Part shown: positions 18,086 through 27,792 of the stretch, piece by piece | How positions within the stretch are numbered: the first letter of the stretch is position 1 | Layout of the letters: each line of letters opens with the position of its first letter | DNA from: Qipengyuania psychrotolerans | Lineage (GTDB): Bacteria > Pseudomonadota > Alphaproteobacteria > Sphingomonadales > Sphingomonadaceae | Direction of reading: 5' to 3' | DNA length: 64,000 nucleotides | NCBI RefSeq assembly: GCF_019711355.1 | Contig: NZ_CP081297.1 | Coordinates: forward strand, 2,501,001-2,565,000 | The notes under the pieces: model-generated | The model's input: the letters and a program-made list of their open reading frames with translations, nothing else | Database searches by the model: none | What the model was told of the DNA's origin: nothing | Made by a program: the position numbers and the translations under genes

Positions 18086-19171
18086 ATGGAACAGACTGAT
18101 ATCGAGGCGGAAAGCGCCTTCGGTTTCGATGGCACGTGGCAGGAATTCGCGAAGATCGCATTTCCCAACCTCTTGCTGACCATCGTGACGTTGGGAATTT
18201 ACCGTTTCTGGGCAACCACGCGCGAACGGCAATATCTGTGGGCGCACAGCCGCTTCGTCGATGAACGGCTTGAATGGACCGGCACCGGCAAAGAGCTGTT
18301 TATCGGTTTCCTGCTGGTCCTCGTTCTCTTCGTCTTGCCGCTGTCGATGTTCAGCTTTGTCCAGCAAGCACTGATCGCGCGCGGCTACGAAGCCGTTGCG
18401 GCTGCCTCCACATTTGCCCTGTTTATCGGCATCCTGTTCCTGACCGGCCTCGCCCGGTTCCGTGCGCTTCGCTACCGCCTTTCGCGCACCCGGTGGCGCG
18501 GGATCCGCGGGGGGAGCAATGATCAGGGCTTCGGTTATGGCTTTTCATACTCCTGGAAGACCATTGTCAGTTATCTGACGATTGGCCTGCTTTTTCCGTG
18601 GTCGATGACCAGCCTGTGGAACGAGCGCATGAGAAAGATGAGCTTCGGCCCGCACGAATTCGATGCGAATGCGGAAAGCGCCAATGTGTTTGCGCGCTTC
18701 CTGCTGTTCTACCTGTCGCCGTTCATCTTCTTCATCGGCGCACTGGTCGCCGGCGCGACCGGCGCCTTGGCGGGCTATGGAATTGGCGGAGAAGATGGCG
18801 CGGCGATTGGCGGAATTGCGATGATTGTCGGCCTGGTGCTGTTCTTCTACCTCGGCCTGGGACTGATCGCCGTTGCATTCTACGCCAAATTCTACCGCGA
18901 AGTCGTCGGCGCAACGAGCTGGGGCGATTTGCGGTTCAGCTTCGAAGCATCGACGATGGACTGGGTGAAGCTGCTTATCGGCGATGTCCTGCTCGTAGTG
19001 TTCACACTGGGCATCGGCTTCATCTTCCTGAGCTATCGTCACTGGAAATTCTTCATGACGCACATGGAAGCCGGCGGCGAAATCCTGCTCGACGATCTGA
19101 CGCAGTCGACCACGGCGACCGCCAAGCACGGCGAAGGTCTCCTCGACGCATTCGATATCGGCGCCATCTGA
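18086..19171 (+). CDS. YjgN/DUF898 family inner-membrane protein
   Basis: 361 residues with about six to eight membrane segments and the DUF898 hallmarks FWATTRERQYLWAHSRF, LARFRALRYRLSRTRWRGIRGG and a second RHWKFFMTH repeat at the end. The family is of unknown function and localises to the inner membrane. It is directly followed, one base after its stop, by an M48 metalloprotease, a gene pairing I recall as recurring in proteobacteria. This suggests a shared envelope or membrane-protein quality-control task (inference). Confidence 0.88.
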   Translation: MEQTDIEAESAFGFDGTWQEFAKIAFPNLLLTIVTLGIYRFWATTRERQYLWAHSRFVDERLEWTGTGKELFIGFLLVLVLFVLPLSMFSFVQQALIARGYEAVAAASTFALFIGILFLTGLARFRALRYRLSRTRWRGIRGGSNDQGFGYGFSYSWKTIVSYLTIGLLFPWSMTSLWNERMRKMSFGPHEFDANAESANVFARFLLFYLSPFIFFIGALVAGATGALAGYGIGGEDGAAIGGIAMIVGLVLFFYLGLGLIAVAFYAKFYREVVGATSWGDLRFSFEASTMDWVKLLIGDVLLVVFTLGIGFIFLSYRHWKFFMTHMEAGGEILLDDLTQSTTATAKHGEGLLDAFDIGAI

Positions 19172-19172
19172 C

Positions 19173-20273
19173 ATGCATGACGATGCCTTCCAACTCGCTG
19201 CGCAGTGGTACGATGGCCACAATGCGGTCCGCCACGAGGGCGTGGCCGTGTGGGATGGAGGGCAATCTCTCAGTCTCACCTCGCCGACCAGTGTCATGGA
19301 CGTGCCTTTCGGCGACTTGACCTGGGGCGAGGAGCGGGGCGGAGAGAAGGTCTATCGCAGGACGAGCGAACCGGATTTCCGGCTCATCCTTCCGTCCGAC
19401 ATTCCGCCCGGTATCGCGGCGCACCTGCCTGCCAAGGCCACCTACGGCGCCTGGGTGGACAAGCTGGGCCTCGGCAAGGCGGCGGCGGCCTTTGCAGCCG
19501 TCAGCATTGCCGCGGTTGCCCTGTTCATGACGGCACCCGAATGGCTCGGCCCCCGCGTGCCCGTCAGTTGGGAGCGCAATCTGGGCGATGCCATGATCGG
19601 CGATTTCGGCGGGCGCATGTGCAGCACGCCTGCCGGAGATGCGGCGATGGCCAAATTGCTCGACGCGGTTGATCCGGCAGAAGAACAGGTCCGCGCAAAC
19701 GTAGCCAATATCGACATGGTCAATGCGGTCGCCGTCCCGGGAGGGCGGGTGATGCTGTTCGACGGGCTCGTCCAGCAAGCAGAAACACCGGAAGAGCTCG
19801 CGGGCGTCCTGGGCCATGAAGTCGGCCATGTCCGCGAACGTCACGTGATGACCGCTTTGCTGCGCCAGTTTGGCCTCTCGATCCTGCTGTCAGGCGCGAA
19901 TTCGGGTGTCGGCGACACTGTCTTCGGCCTCGCCTCGATGGGCTATTCCCGCGATGCCGAGCGCGAGGCGGATATATATTCGCGCGCCCGGATGGCGGAA
20001 AGCGACGTCTCGCCGTTGGGCGCGGCGGCATTCTTCGAACGGCTCGGCGGGAAAAGCAGCAGCGATGACGACGAAGATGGCGACGACGCAGATGCCGAGG
20101 ACAGCGTGGTCGGCTGGATCGCCAGCCATCCGGGCCCCGGTGAACGTGCCCGCGCCTATCGCAAGGCCGCTGAGGGCAAGAGCTTCAAGCCGGTCCTGAC
20201 CAATGAGGAATTCGAAGCGATCAAGTCGATGTGCGCCGAAGACCCGGACGTTGAAGAGTTCGAATTCTTCTAG
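19173..20273 (+). CDS. Membrane-anchored M48 family metalloprotease with N-terminal cytoplasmic domain
   Basis: 366 residues. A roughly 90-residue N-terminal soluble domain comes first, one membrane segment follows (about 105-122, AAAFAAVSIAAVALFMT), then an M48 zinc-protease domain. The zinc motif is HEVGH near residue 212 and the third ligand lies in DAEREADIYS. An acidic insertion (SSSDDDEDGDDADAED, near residue 290) precedes the C-terminal ASHPGPGERARAY motif typical of M48. With one span, the catalytic domain should face the periplasm. It starts one base after the DUF898 gene stop. Confidence 0.9.
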   Translation: MHDDAFQLAAQWYDGHNAVRHEGVAVWDGGQSLSLTSPTSVMDVPFGDLTWGEERGGEKVYRRTSEPDFRLILPSDIPPGIAAHLPAKATYGAWVDKLGLGKAAAAFAAVSIAAVALFMTAPEWLGPRVPVSWERNLGDAMIGDFGGRMCSTPAGDAAMAKLLDAVDPAEEQVRANVANIDMVNAVAVPGGRVMLFDGLVQQAETPEELAGVLGHEVGHVRERHVMTALLRQFGLSILLSGANSGVGDTVFGLASMGYSRDAEREADIYSRARMAESDVSPLGAAAFFERLGGKSSSDDDEDGDDADAEDSVVGWIASHPGPGERARAYRKAAEGKSFKPVLTNEEFEAIKSMCAEDPDVEEFEFF

Positions 20274-20312
20274 GCTTGCATTGAAGGGCGCGCGGCGCGA
20301 CAGCATTGCACC

Positions 20313-21062
20313 ATGAGCCAGACGCAGTTCCACGCAATGCCCGACGGGCGCAAGATCGCCTACCGCTTCTCCGAAGGGAGCGGGCCGACGCTGGTATTCC
20401 TTCCGGGCTATATGTCCGACATGGAGGGCGGCAAAGCGACCGCGCTGTTCGATTGGAGTGAGGGTCAGGGCCGCGCCTGCCTGCTGCTCGACTATTCCGG
20501 ATGCGGCGCAAGCGAAGGCGACTTTGCCGACGGCACCCTCTCCCGCTGGCGTGACGAGGTGATTGCCCTGATCGAGGCCAGGACCAAGGGCGAGATCGTC
20601 GTTATCGGCTCGTCGATGGGCGGCTGGCTGATGTTGCTGGTCGGCCTTGCGCTGGGAGACAGGCTGGCGGGCATCGTCGGCATCGCGTCTGCGCCTGACT
20701 TCACGGACTGGGGGCGAACGGCCGAAGACAAGGCAAGACTGTCAGAAGGCGAAACTGTCCTAGACGAAAATCCATATGGACCAGAGCCTACGCCCATGCA
20801 TTCCGGTTTCTGGATCGACGGCCAGGACCAGCGGCTGCTGGCCGGCGAAATTGCGATCGATGCACCCGTCCGCCTCCTTCACGGCAAGAAGGATGCCGAT
20901 GTGCCTTGGGAAATCAGCGAGAAGCTGGCGGCAGCGCTACGTTCGGATGCCGTTCAACTCACTTATATCAAGGATGGCGATCACCGCCTTTCGCGGCCGC
21001 AGGATATTGCACTGCTGCTGCGGACAGTTGGCGGCCTGCTCGAAGATCTGGATAGCCAATGA
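20313..21062 (+). CDS. Alpha/beta hydrolase (serine esterase/thioesterase-like)
   Basis: 249 residues with an alpha/beta hydrolase fold. The nucleophile elbow is GSSMGG (Ser near residue 106), the oxyanion strand is LVFLPGYMSDMEGGKA, the acid is likely Asp in HGKKDADVPW and the base His is in KDGDHRLSRPQD. It is similar in layout to ABHD10-type cytosolic hydrolases. It overlaps the TPR gene by ATGA, starting a three-gene coupled series. No signal peptide and no clear Shine-Dalgarno site. The substrate is unknown. Confidence 0.88.
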   Translation: MSQTQFHAMPDGRKIAYRFSEGSGPTLVFLPGYMSDMEGGKATALFDWSEGQGRACLLLDYSGCGASEGDFADGTLSRWRDEVIALIEARTKGEIVVIGSSMGGWLMLLVGLALGDRLAGIVGIASAPDFTDWGRTAEDKARLSEGETVLDENPYGPEPTPMHSGFWIDGQDQRLLAGEIAIDAPVRLLHGKKDADVPWEISEKLAAALRSDAVQLTYIKDGDHRLSRPQDIALLLRTVGGLLEDLDSQ

Positions 21063-21895
21063 CTTTGCTCACCGCCTCTCTTGCCCTGCTCTTGATGCAG
21101 GTCGGACCCAATCCCAGTACCGGCGCCATGCCGGGAATTCCCGAGGAACTGGCCGACCGCCCGCCGCGCGAAGGCGCTGCCGATCCGGTCGCGCCAGCGC
21201 GTCTCGGCTCATGCCTCAGGCAGGCAGCGAACACGCCGCAGGCTGCGCTCGATTATGCGCAGGCGTGGCGCGAGACTGCATCGACTGATCTCGAAATGGC
21301 GCAGTCCTCCCACTGCCTCGGACTCGCGCTGGTCCAGTTGGGACGGCTGAGCGAGGCCCGCGAGATCTTTGAACTCGCAAGCGCTGAGGCTCCTGTCGAT
21401 AATCTCGCCTATTCGGCGCGCCTGACAGCAATGGCAGGCAATGCGGCGTTATCGCAGCAAGATCTCGACAGCGCGCTGGACCTGCTCGACCGGGCAGGCG
21501 GGAAAGCGCTGGCGGCTGGTGACGGTGCGCTGGCCGCCGACCTGCGCGTCGACCTTGCCCGCGTCCTTGTCCGGCTTGATCGCCCTGAAGATGCAGCCGC
21601 TGCCCTGACCGAAGCGCGAGAGGCCGATGGTGATGATCCCCAGGCCTGGCTGCTTTCCGCAACGCTATCGCGCCGCCTGTCGCGTCTGGGCGAGGCGGAG
21701 GAACAGATTGAACGTGCCGCCCTGCTGTCTCCGCGAAGCGCGCAGGTCGGGCTGGAAGCGGGAGTGATTGCAGCACTGTCAGGCCGCGAATTCGATGCGC
21801 GTGGCAGCTTCAATTCAGTGCTCGAAGTTGCACCGGACAGCCCGCAAGCCGAACAGGCGCGCACGTACCTCAGCCAGCTAGACGCAAGCGAATGA
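21059..21895 (+). CDS. TPR-repeat protein, probably exported
   Basis: 278 residues. A hydrophobic N-terminus (MTLLTASLALLLMQ) looks like a signal peptide or anchor. The rest is Ala/Leu-rich helical repeats of TPR type (for example SHCLGLALVQLGRLSEAREIFELA, ALLSPRSAQVGLEAGVIAAL). TPR proteins mediate protein contacts, here likely in the periplasm. Four-base overlaps link it to the hydrolase before and the luciferase-like gene after. No specific function can be assigned. Confidence 0.8.
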   Translation: MTLLTASLALLLMQVGPNPSTGAMPGIPEELADRPPREGAADPVAPARLGSCLRQAANTPQAALDYAQAWRETASTDLEMAQSSHCLGLALVQLGRLSEAREIFELASAEAPVDNLAYSARLTAMAGNAALSQQDLDSALDLLDRAGGKALAAGDGALAADLRVDLARVLVRLDRPEDAAAALTEAREADGDDPQAWLLSATLSRRLSRLGEAEEQIERAALLSPRSAQVGLEAGVIAALSGREFDARGSFNSVLEVAPDSPQAEQARTYLSQLDASE

Positions 21896-22866
21896 CCGCT
21901 TATTCCGTCCTCGATCTGGTTCCTGTCCGCGAAGGCGGGACGCTGCCCGAAGCCTTCTCTGCCGCCGCCGCGTTGGCCCAGGCAGCCGAACGAGCAGGCT
22001 GCAATCGCTATTGGGTCGCAGAGCATCACGCGATGGAAGGTGTAGCCGGCGGCGCCGTTTCGGTCGTGCTGGCCCATATTGGCAACGCAACCAGCACGAT
22101 CCGGATCGGATCGGGCGGGATCATGCTGCCCAACCACACTCCCTTCCAGATCGCCGAACAGTTCGGCACTCTCGATGCGCTGTTCCCCGGTAGGGTGGAT
22201 CTTGGCCTTGGGCGAGCGCCGGGGGCCGGGCCGGAACTACAGCGAGCGCTGCGCAAGGATCTCCACCGCGCGGCGGAAATGTTTCCGCAGGATGTCGCCG
22301 AATTGCAGGCCTTCATGGCAGGGGGGACCTCCATCCACCCTACTCCGGGGCTGGGGGCAAAGCCGGAATTCTGGATGCTGGGCTCGAGCCTGTTCGGCGC
22401 GCAGCTGGCGGCCCGGCTGGGCATGGCATACGCCTTCGCCAGCCATTTTGCACCGGACCATCTCGATAGCGCGCTGGAAGTTTATCGCCGTAATTTCCAG
22501 CCGTCCGAGGCGCTGGAAAAACCATATGTGATGGCGGCGATGAACCTATTTTGTGCAGACAGCGAAACCGAGGCGGAAACTCTGGCGACATCGCAAATGC
22601 AAGCCTTCGTGGCGCTGCGCACGGGCACCCCGTCGAAGTTGAAACCACCAATCGCGGGATACCGTGACCAACTGCCCCCGGCGGCGCAGGCCATGCTTGC
22701 GCACATCGGCCAGGCCAGTGCCATCGGCACCCCTGCTCAATGCGCATCGACGATCCGCGCTTTCACCGAACGGACAGGTGCCGACGAGATCATTTTCGCG
22801 GGACCCACGTACGATCCGCAAGCGCGCATAGCCTCGCTCGAAAGCGTGATGTCCGCGCTGGCTTAA
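21892..22866 (+). CDS. LLM-class flavin-dependent oxidoreductase (luciferase-like, MsnO8-type)
   Basis: 324 residues of the bacterial luciferase-like monooxygenase superfamily, with the family patterns RYWVAEHHAMEGVAGGAVSV, RIGSGGIMLPNHTPFQIAEQF and PGRVDLGLGRAPG. It is similar to E. coli YhbW. These enzymes use FMNH2 and oxygen on varied substrates; the substrate here is unknown. The start overlaps the TPR gene by ATGA. It is the last gene of the unit; 172 bases to the glutamate dehydrogenase gene follow without a clear terminator. Confidence 0.88.
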   Translation: MTAYSVLDLVPVREGGTLPEAFSAAAALAQAAERAGCNRYWVAEHHAMEGVAGGAVSVVLAHIGNATSTIRIGSGGIMLPNHTPFQIAEQFGTLDALFPGRVDLGLGRAPGAGPELQRALRKDLHRAAEMFPQDVAELQAFMAGGTSIHPTPGLGAKPEFWMLGSSLFGAQLAARLGMAYAFASHFAPDHLDSALEVYRRNFQPSEALEKPYVMAAMNLFCADSETEAETLATSQMQAFVALRTGTPSKLKPPIAGYRDQLPPAAQAMLAHIGQASAIGTPAQCASTIRAFTERTGADEIIFAGPTYDPQARIASLESVMSALA

Positions 22867-23038
22867 AAACCCTTCTTGGACGCTACGGCACCTAAGCGCG
22901 CATACGTTTGCAAAATTCCTTTTCGCGAGCCTTGCGGGGGCGCTTCAACAGGCCTAATCGCGCTGCGAACGGGTAACGCCCGAAGATGCAATATTACTCG
23001 GCTGCGAAATGATCGCACGCCTTAAGCGAGAGACGTTC

Positions 23039-26000
23039 ATGGGTTCGAGCAGCAGCAAGTCCATCAAAACCCACGCAAAAGCGCTGGCGCAGCATATGCG
23101 CGATTCGCTACTGCCGGGCGATACTCCCTTCGACGAGCATTATCTCGAAGAGGCCGCCAGCTTTCTTGCGGAAACCGCTGTTCAGCGCCGTCTTGGTGAA
23201 CCGGCGATCGCGATCGAATCGATCAGCGACGACCGCCGCTATACCCGCATCGCGATCATCAATGACGATATGCCCTTCCTCGTGGATTCGACCGCAGCAG
23301 CAGTGGCAGCGATGGGGCTTGCCATCGACCGGCTGATCCACCCTGTCGTCCCGGTCGAGCGCAGCGCAGATGGCGCGCTCAAGGAAATCCGCGAAGGCGA
23401 ACCGGACGAAGCGTTCTGGGAATCGATGATCTATCTCGAGGCACCGCGCGTCGATGCCAAGCGCCGCCAGGCGATCGAGGAAACACTGCGCGAGACACTT
23501 GTCGATGTGCGGGCCGCCGTATGCGATTGGCCCAAGCTGCAAGAAGCAATGGCCGCCGACATCAAGCGAATTGATGACGAAGAGGGCGCGGCCCTGCTCG
23601 AATGGCTCAATTCCGGAATGCTGACGCAGCTCGGCCATGTCGTTCGCAACAAGGATGGTTCGCAACAGGATCAGCAGGGTATCTGCCGGACCTCGTCGAG
23701 CGAGTTGCTGGTCGACGCCAGTTACGACCGCGCTTTCGCCTGGTTCGAGGGCAAGGGCGAGGCGCGCACACCGCTGATCATCAAGGCCAACCATGTCTCG
23801 CGCGTGCATCGCCACGTCCCGCTCGACCTGTTCATCGTGCCGCTGCGCGATGGTAAAAAGGTCACTGCGTTGTCAGTTCATGCCGGCGTCTGGACCAGCG
23901 CCGCGCTTGCTTCGCCCCCGCGCAGCGTTCCGATCTTGCGCACCCGTCTCGACAGTATTCGCGACAATCTGAAATTCGACGAAACCGGCCATGCGGGCAA
24001 GGCGCTGGTGCATGCATTGACCGCGCTACCCCATGACCTCGTGATCGGGTTCTCGGAATCCGACACGGCGCGCGTTTCGACCACGATGATGAGCCTGGTC
24101 GACCGCCCGCGCCCGCGCCTGGCATTGGTCGAAGCCCCGCTGGCCCGCCACCTGTTCGCCTTCGTCTGGCTTCCGCGCGACATGCTGTCCACGCAGGTCC
24201 GCATGCAAATCGTTTCGCTGCTGGAAGACAGCGCCAAGGCAAAGCTGCTCGACTGGAGCCTCGAGGTCGAAGGCGGCAATCTCGCCATGTTGCGGTTCGT
24301 GCTCGACATTCGTGAAGGCGCGCAGTCTCCTGATGAAGAAGCGCTCGAACAGCAATTGCAGACACTGCTGCGCGGCTGGGGCGAGGCGGTCGAGAACGAA
24401 CTGCTGTCGTTTGAGGAAAAAGGCCGCGCCGCTGCGCTTGCCATGCGCTTCGCCGATGCCTTCCCCCCCGCCTACCGCGCCCGCTTCGGCCCCCGCGAAG
24501 CCGCTGAAGACATTGCCAGCCTGCGCGCGCTCGGCATTCATTCCGACAACGAAGAAGAAGCACCGCACCGCGGCGCGCGGCTTTACCTGTGCGAGCGCGA
24601 CAACGAACGATGCCTGCGCCTCAAACTGTATCAGGCAGAAGGCAGCCTGCCACTGTCCGATGCGGTCCCCGCACTCGAAAACTTCGGCTTTCACGTCCGC
24701 TCCGAAATGCCCACCGTATTGGAAGAGGGGCGCCTCGGCACGATCCATGACTTTGCGCTGCAGCTTGCGCCGGGGATCGATGCAGAAGACCTGGTCGAAC
24801 GCTCTGCCGGAATCGAAACGGCAATCAGCGCGGTCCTTAATGGTCACGCCGAGAATGACGTATTCAACCGGCTCGTGGTCGAAGCGGGCCTCGATGCGAG
24901 CGAAACCGATTGGCTGCGCGCTTTCTACCGCTACCTGCGGCAGGTTGGCATGGGTTTCACGATCTATACCGTCGTCGATGCGCTGGCCAAGTCGGCCGAA
25001 ATTACCCGCGCACTGATCGACCTGTTCACCGCTCGTCACGACCCCGAATTCGGCAATGGCCGCGATGAGGCGGTGAACAATGCGCGTGAGACCATCCGGC
25101 GCGCATTGTCGCGGGTCAAGGCGATCAACGACGACCGCCTGCTGCGCCTGTACAACTCGCTGATCGACGCCATCCTGCGCACCAATGTGTTCGCTCCGGC
25201 GGCAAACGAGGCGCTGGCGTTCAAGATTGACAGTTCGCTGGTGCCCGGCCTGCCGAAGCCCGTGCCATGGCGCGAAATCTTCGTGTATTCGCGGCGCGTC
25301 GAAGGCATCCATTTGCGCTCCGGTCCGGTCGCTCGCGGCGGCCTGCGCTGGTCCGACCGACGAGACGACTTCCGCACCGAAATCCTCGGCCTGATGAAAG
25401 CGCAGCGCGTGAAGAACGCGGTGATCGTTCCTGCCGGTGCGAAGGGCGGCTTTTATCCCAAGCAGTTGCCCGACCCGTCGATCGATCGCGATGCATGGGC
25501 TGCCGAAGGGCAGGAAAGCTACGAAGTCTTCATTCGCACCCTGCTTTCGGTCACCGACAACATCGTGGATGACAAGGTTGTGCATCCTGAAGGTGTCGTG
25601 ATCACAGATGGCGACGATCCCTATTTCGTGGTCGCCGCCGACAAGGGCACGGCGCGCTTTTCCGACGTGGCCAATGCCATTGCCGAAGACCGCGATTTCT
25701 GGCTCGACGATGCGTTCGCGTCCGGCGGCTCGAAGGGCTACGACCACAAGGCGATGGGGATCACCGCCAAGGGCGGCTGGGTCAGTGTCCAGCGCCACTT
25801 CCTCGAGATGGGCGTCGACGTCCAGACCGATCCCATCGAGGTGGTCGGCTGCGGCGATATGTCGGGCGATGTCTTCGGCAACGGGATGCTGCTGTCGAAA
25901 GCGATCGAGCTGGTCGCAGCATTCGACCACCGGCACATCTTCCTCGATCCCAACCCCGATCCGGCCAAGAGCTGGAAAGAGCGCAAGCGTCTGTTCGATC

Positions 26001-27727
26001 TGCCGCGGTCAAGCTGGGCGGACTACGATGAAGACCTGATCTCACGCGGCGGCGGGGTGTTCGCCCGCGATGCCAAGACGATCAAGCTGTCTAAAACGAT
26101 GCAGGGCGTGCTCGGCATCGATCAGGACGACATCGAGCCCGAAGCGCTGATCTCCGCGATCATGAAGGCGCCGGTCGACCTGATCTGGTTCGGCGGCATC
26201 GGTACCTACATCAAGGCCAGCAGCGAGAATAACGTCCAGGTCGGCGACCCTTCGAACGATGTTCTGCGCGTCGACGGAAACGAACTGCGCGCCAAGGTCA
26301 TCGGCGAAGGCGCCAATCTTGGAGTGACACAGGCGGGCCGGATCGAGTTCGCCCTGAACGGTGGGCGCTGCAACACCGACTTCATCGACAATTCGGCAGG
26401 GGTCGATTGCTCAGATAACGAAGTCAACATCAAGATCGCGCTGGCTGCTGCCAAGCGCGCAGGACGCTTGTCCGAGCCCAAGCGTGTCGAGTTGCTGGAA
26501 TCCATGACCGACGAGGTTTCGGACCTCGTCCTGGAAGACAATCGCCTGCAGGCGCTGGCACTGTCGATTGCGAAGATCGGCGGCGCCCGGGCAATGGCCT
26601 CGCAATTGCACCTGATCGATACGCTCGAAGACAGCGGAGATCTCGATCGCCGGACCGAAGGGCTGGCTGATAACCAGACCCTGCAGCGCCGCGCTGCCGA
26701 CGGGACCGGGCTTACCCGGCCTGAACTCGCCGTACTGTTGTCGACCACCAAGCTGGTGCTGCAGGACGCGATCGAGAACAGCGACCTGCCCGATGATCCA
26801 ATCCTGGAAGACCTGCTGATCCGCAGCTTCCCCGAACCGATGCGCGGAAAATTCCGCAGCCAGATCGAGAACCACCGCCTGCGGCGCGAGATTATCGCGA
26901 CAAAGCTGGCCAATGCGATGGTCAACCGGCTCGGCATTATCCATCCGTTCGAATTGGCCGAAGAAGAGGGCGTCCAACTCTCCGAGGTTGCCAGTGCATT
27001 CGTTGCCGTTGCGCACCTGTTCGATTTGCGCACCTTCTGGGCCGAGCTTGAAACGGCCAAGATGGAAGAATCCGCCCGGCTTCTGTTGTTCGACCGTCTC
27101 GCGGCGGCGAGCGCCAACCTGATGTCCGACGTGCTGCGCACCGGCGCCGGGCGGGTCCAACCCTCCAAGATGGTCGAAGAGCTTGGCACGAACGTGGAAT
27201 TGCTGGTCGAGTCGACCGACCGTTTGCTCGGCAACGAACTGAAATCGCAGTCGCACCGCCTGCATCAGACCTTCACCGATGCCGGGGCACCCGATGCCAT
27301 GGCATCGCGCATCACCCATGTGTTCGACCTGGACGGTTCGGTCGGCCTTGCCAAGCTGGCTGCCGATACCGAAATCGATCCGGAGCCGCTGACCAAGGGC
27401 TTCTCGGACCTCGGCGCTAGCCTGGGCATTGACTGGGCTCAGGGCACTGCCGCCGTGATGAACCCGTCGGACGTGTGGGAACGCCTCCTGGTTTCGGGCA
27501 TCGCCCGCGATTTCCAGCAGATGCGGCTCGAACTGCTTCGCCGGCTGTCCCGGCGCAAAGGGGCGAAGGAAGATATGCCCGCAGTGGTGGCAGCATGGGA
27601 AGCTGATCACGCTACGGCCGTGCGGCAATTCCGTTCGATGGTGGACCGCGCCCAGTCACAGACACCGGTTGCTCCGGCTATGCTCGCCCAGATTGCCAGC
27701 ATGGCCCGCAATCTGCTGGCGCGCTGA
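23039..27727 (+). CDS. gdhB: Large NAD-dependent glutamate dehydrogenase (GDH-180 class)
   Basis: About 1562 residues, the size of the 180-kDa GDH class that oxidises glutamate to 2-oxoglutarate plus ammonia. The N-terminal half holds ACT-like regulatory domains. The catalytic region has GGLRWSDRRDDFRTEILGLMKAQRVKNAV with PAGAKGGFYPK, and the dinucleotide part VGCGDMSGDVFGNGML, ending with a helical C-terminal domain (TRPELAVLLSTTKL). I chose ATG 23039 (MGSSSSKSIKTH), preceded by AGCGAGAGACG. An in-frame ATG at 23009 would add ten residues. It is monocistronic by spacing. With glnE at the other end, nitrogen metabolism appears twice in the window but not as one unit. Confidence 0.95.
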   Translation: MGSSSSKSIKTHAKALAQHMRDSLLPGDTPFDEHYLEEAASFLAETAVQRRLGEPAIAIESISDDRRYTRIAIINDDMPFLVDSTAAAVAAMGLAIDRLIHPVVPVERSADGALKEIREGEPDEAFWESMIYLEAPRVDAKRRQAIEETLRETLVDVRAAVCDWPKLQEAMAADIKRIDDEEGAALLEWLNSGMLTQLGHVVRNKDGSQQDQQGICRTSSSELLVDASYDRAFAWFEGKGEARTPLIIKANHVSRVHRHVPLDLFIVPLRDGKKVTALSVHAGVWTSAALASPPRSVPILRTRLDSIRDNLKFDETGHAGKALVHALTALPHDLVIGFSESDTARVSTTMMSLVDRPRPRLALVEAPLARHLFAFVWLPRDMLSTQVRMQIVSLLEDSAKAKLLDWSLEVEGGNLAMLRFVLDIREGAQSPDEEALEQQLQTLLRGWGEAVENELLSFEEKGRAAALAMRFADAFPPAYRARFGPREAAEDIASLRALGIHSDNEEEAPHRGARLYLCERDNERCLRLKLYQAEGSLPLSDAVPALENFGFHVRSEMPTVLEEGRLGTIHDFALQLAPGIDAEDLVERSAGIETAISAVLNGHAENDVFNRLVVEAGLDASETDWLRAFYRYLRQVGMGFTIYTVVDALAKSAEITRALIDLFTARHDPEFGNGRDEAVNNARETIRRALSRVKAINDDRLLRLYNSLIDAILRTNVFAPAANEALAFKIDSSLVPGLPKPVPWREIFVYSRRVEGIHLRSGPVARGGLRWSDRRDDFRTEILGLMKAQRVKNAVIVPAGAKGGFYPKQLPDPSIDRDAWAAEGQESYEVFIRTLLSVTDNIVDDKVVHPEGVVITDGDDPYFVVAADKGTARFSDVANAIAEDRDFWLDDAFASGGSKGYDHKAMGITAKGGWVSVQRHFLEMGVDVQTDPIEVVGCGDMSGDVFGNGMLLSKAIELVAAFDHRHIFLDPNPDPAKSWKERKRLFDLPRSSWADYDEDLISRGGGVFARDAKTIKLSKTMQGVLGIDQDDIEPEALISAIMKAPVDLIWFGGIGTYIKASSENNVQVGDPSNDVLRVDGNELRAKVIGEGANLGVTQAGRIEFALNGGRCNTDFIDNSAGVDCSDNEVNIKIALAAAKRAGRLSEPKRVELLESMTDEVSDLVLEDNRLQALALSIAKIGGARAMASQLHLIDTLEDSGDLDRRTEGLADNQTLQRRAADGTGLTRPELAVLLSTTKLVLQDAIENSDLPDDPILEDLLIRSFPEPMRGKFRSQIENHRLRREIIATKLANAMVNRLGIIHPFELAEEEGVQLSEVASAFVAVAHLFDLRTFWAELETAKMEESARLLLFDRLAAASANLMSDVLRTGAGRVQPSKMVEELGTNVELLVESTDRLLGNELKSQSHRLHQTFTDAGAPDAMASRITHVFDLDGSVGLAKLAADTEIDPEPLTKGFSDLGASLGIDWAQGTAAVMNPSDVWERLLVSGIARDFQQMRLELLRRLSRRKGAKEDMPAVVAAWEADHATAVRQFRSMVDRAQSQTPVAPAMLAQIASMARNLLAR

Positions 27728-27792
27728 GCAAGGCGTTGATGGCTGCGCGATTTGCTTGACCAAACCGCCGTTTAACGCCAGCCCTGCACCCC

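Noticed and set aside
24026..25936. Long minus-strand frame opposite glutamate dehydrogenase
   Set aside because: Low-complexity, family-less translation fully inside a well-supported gene.
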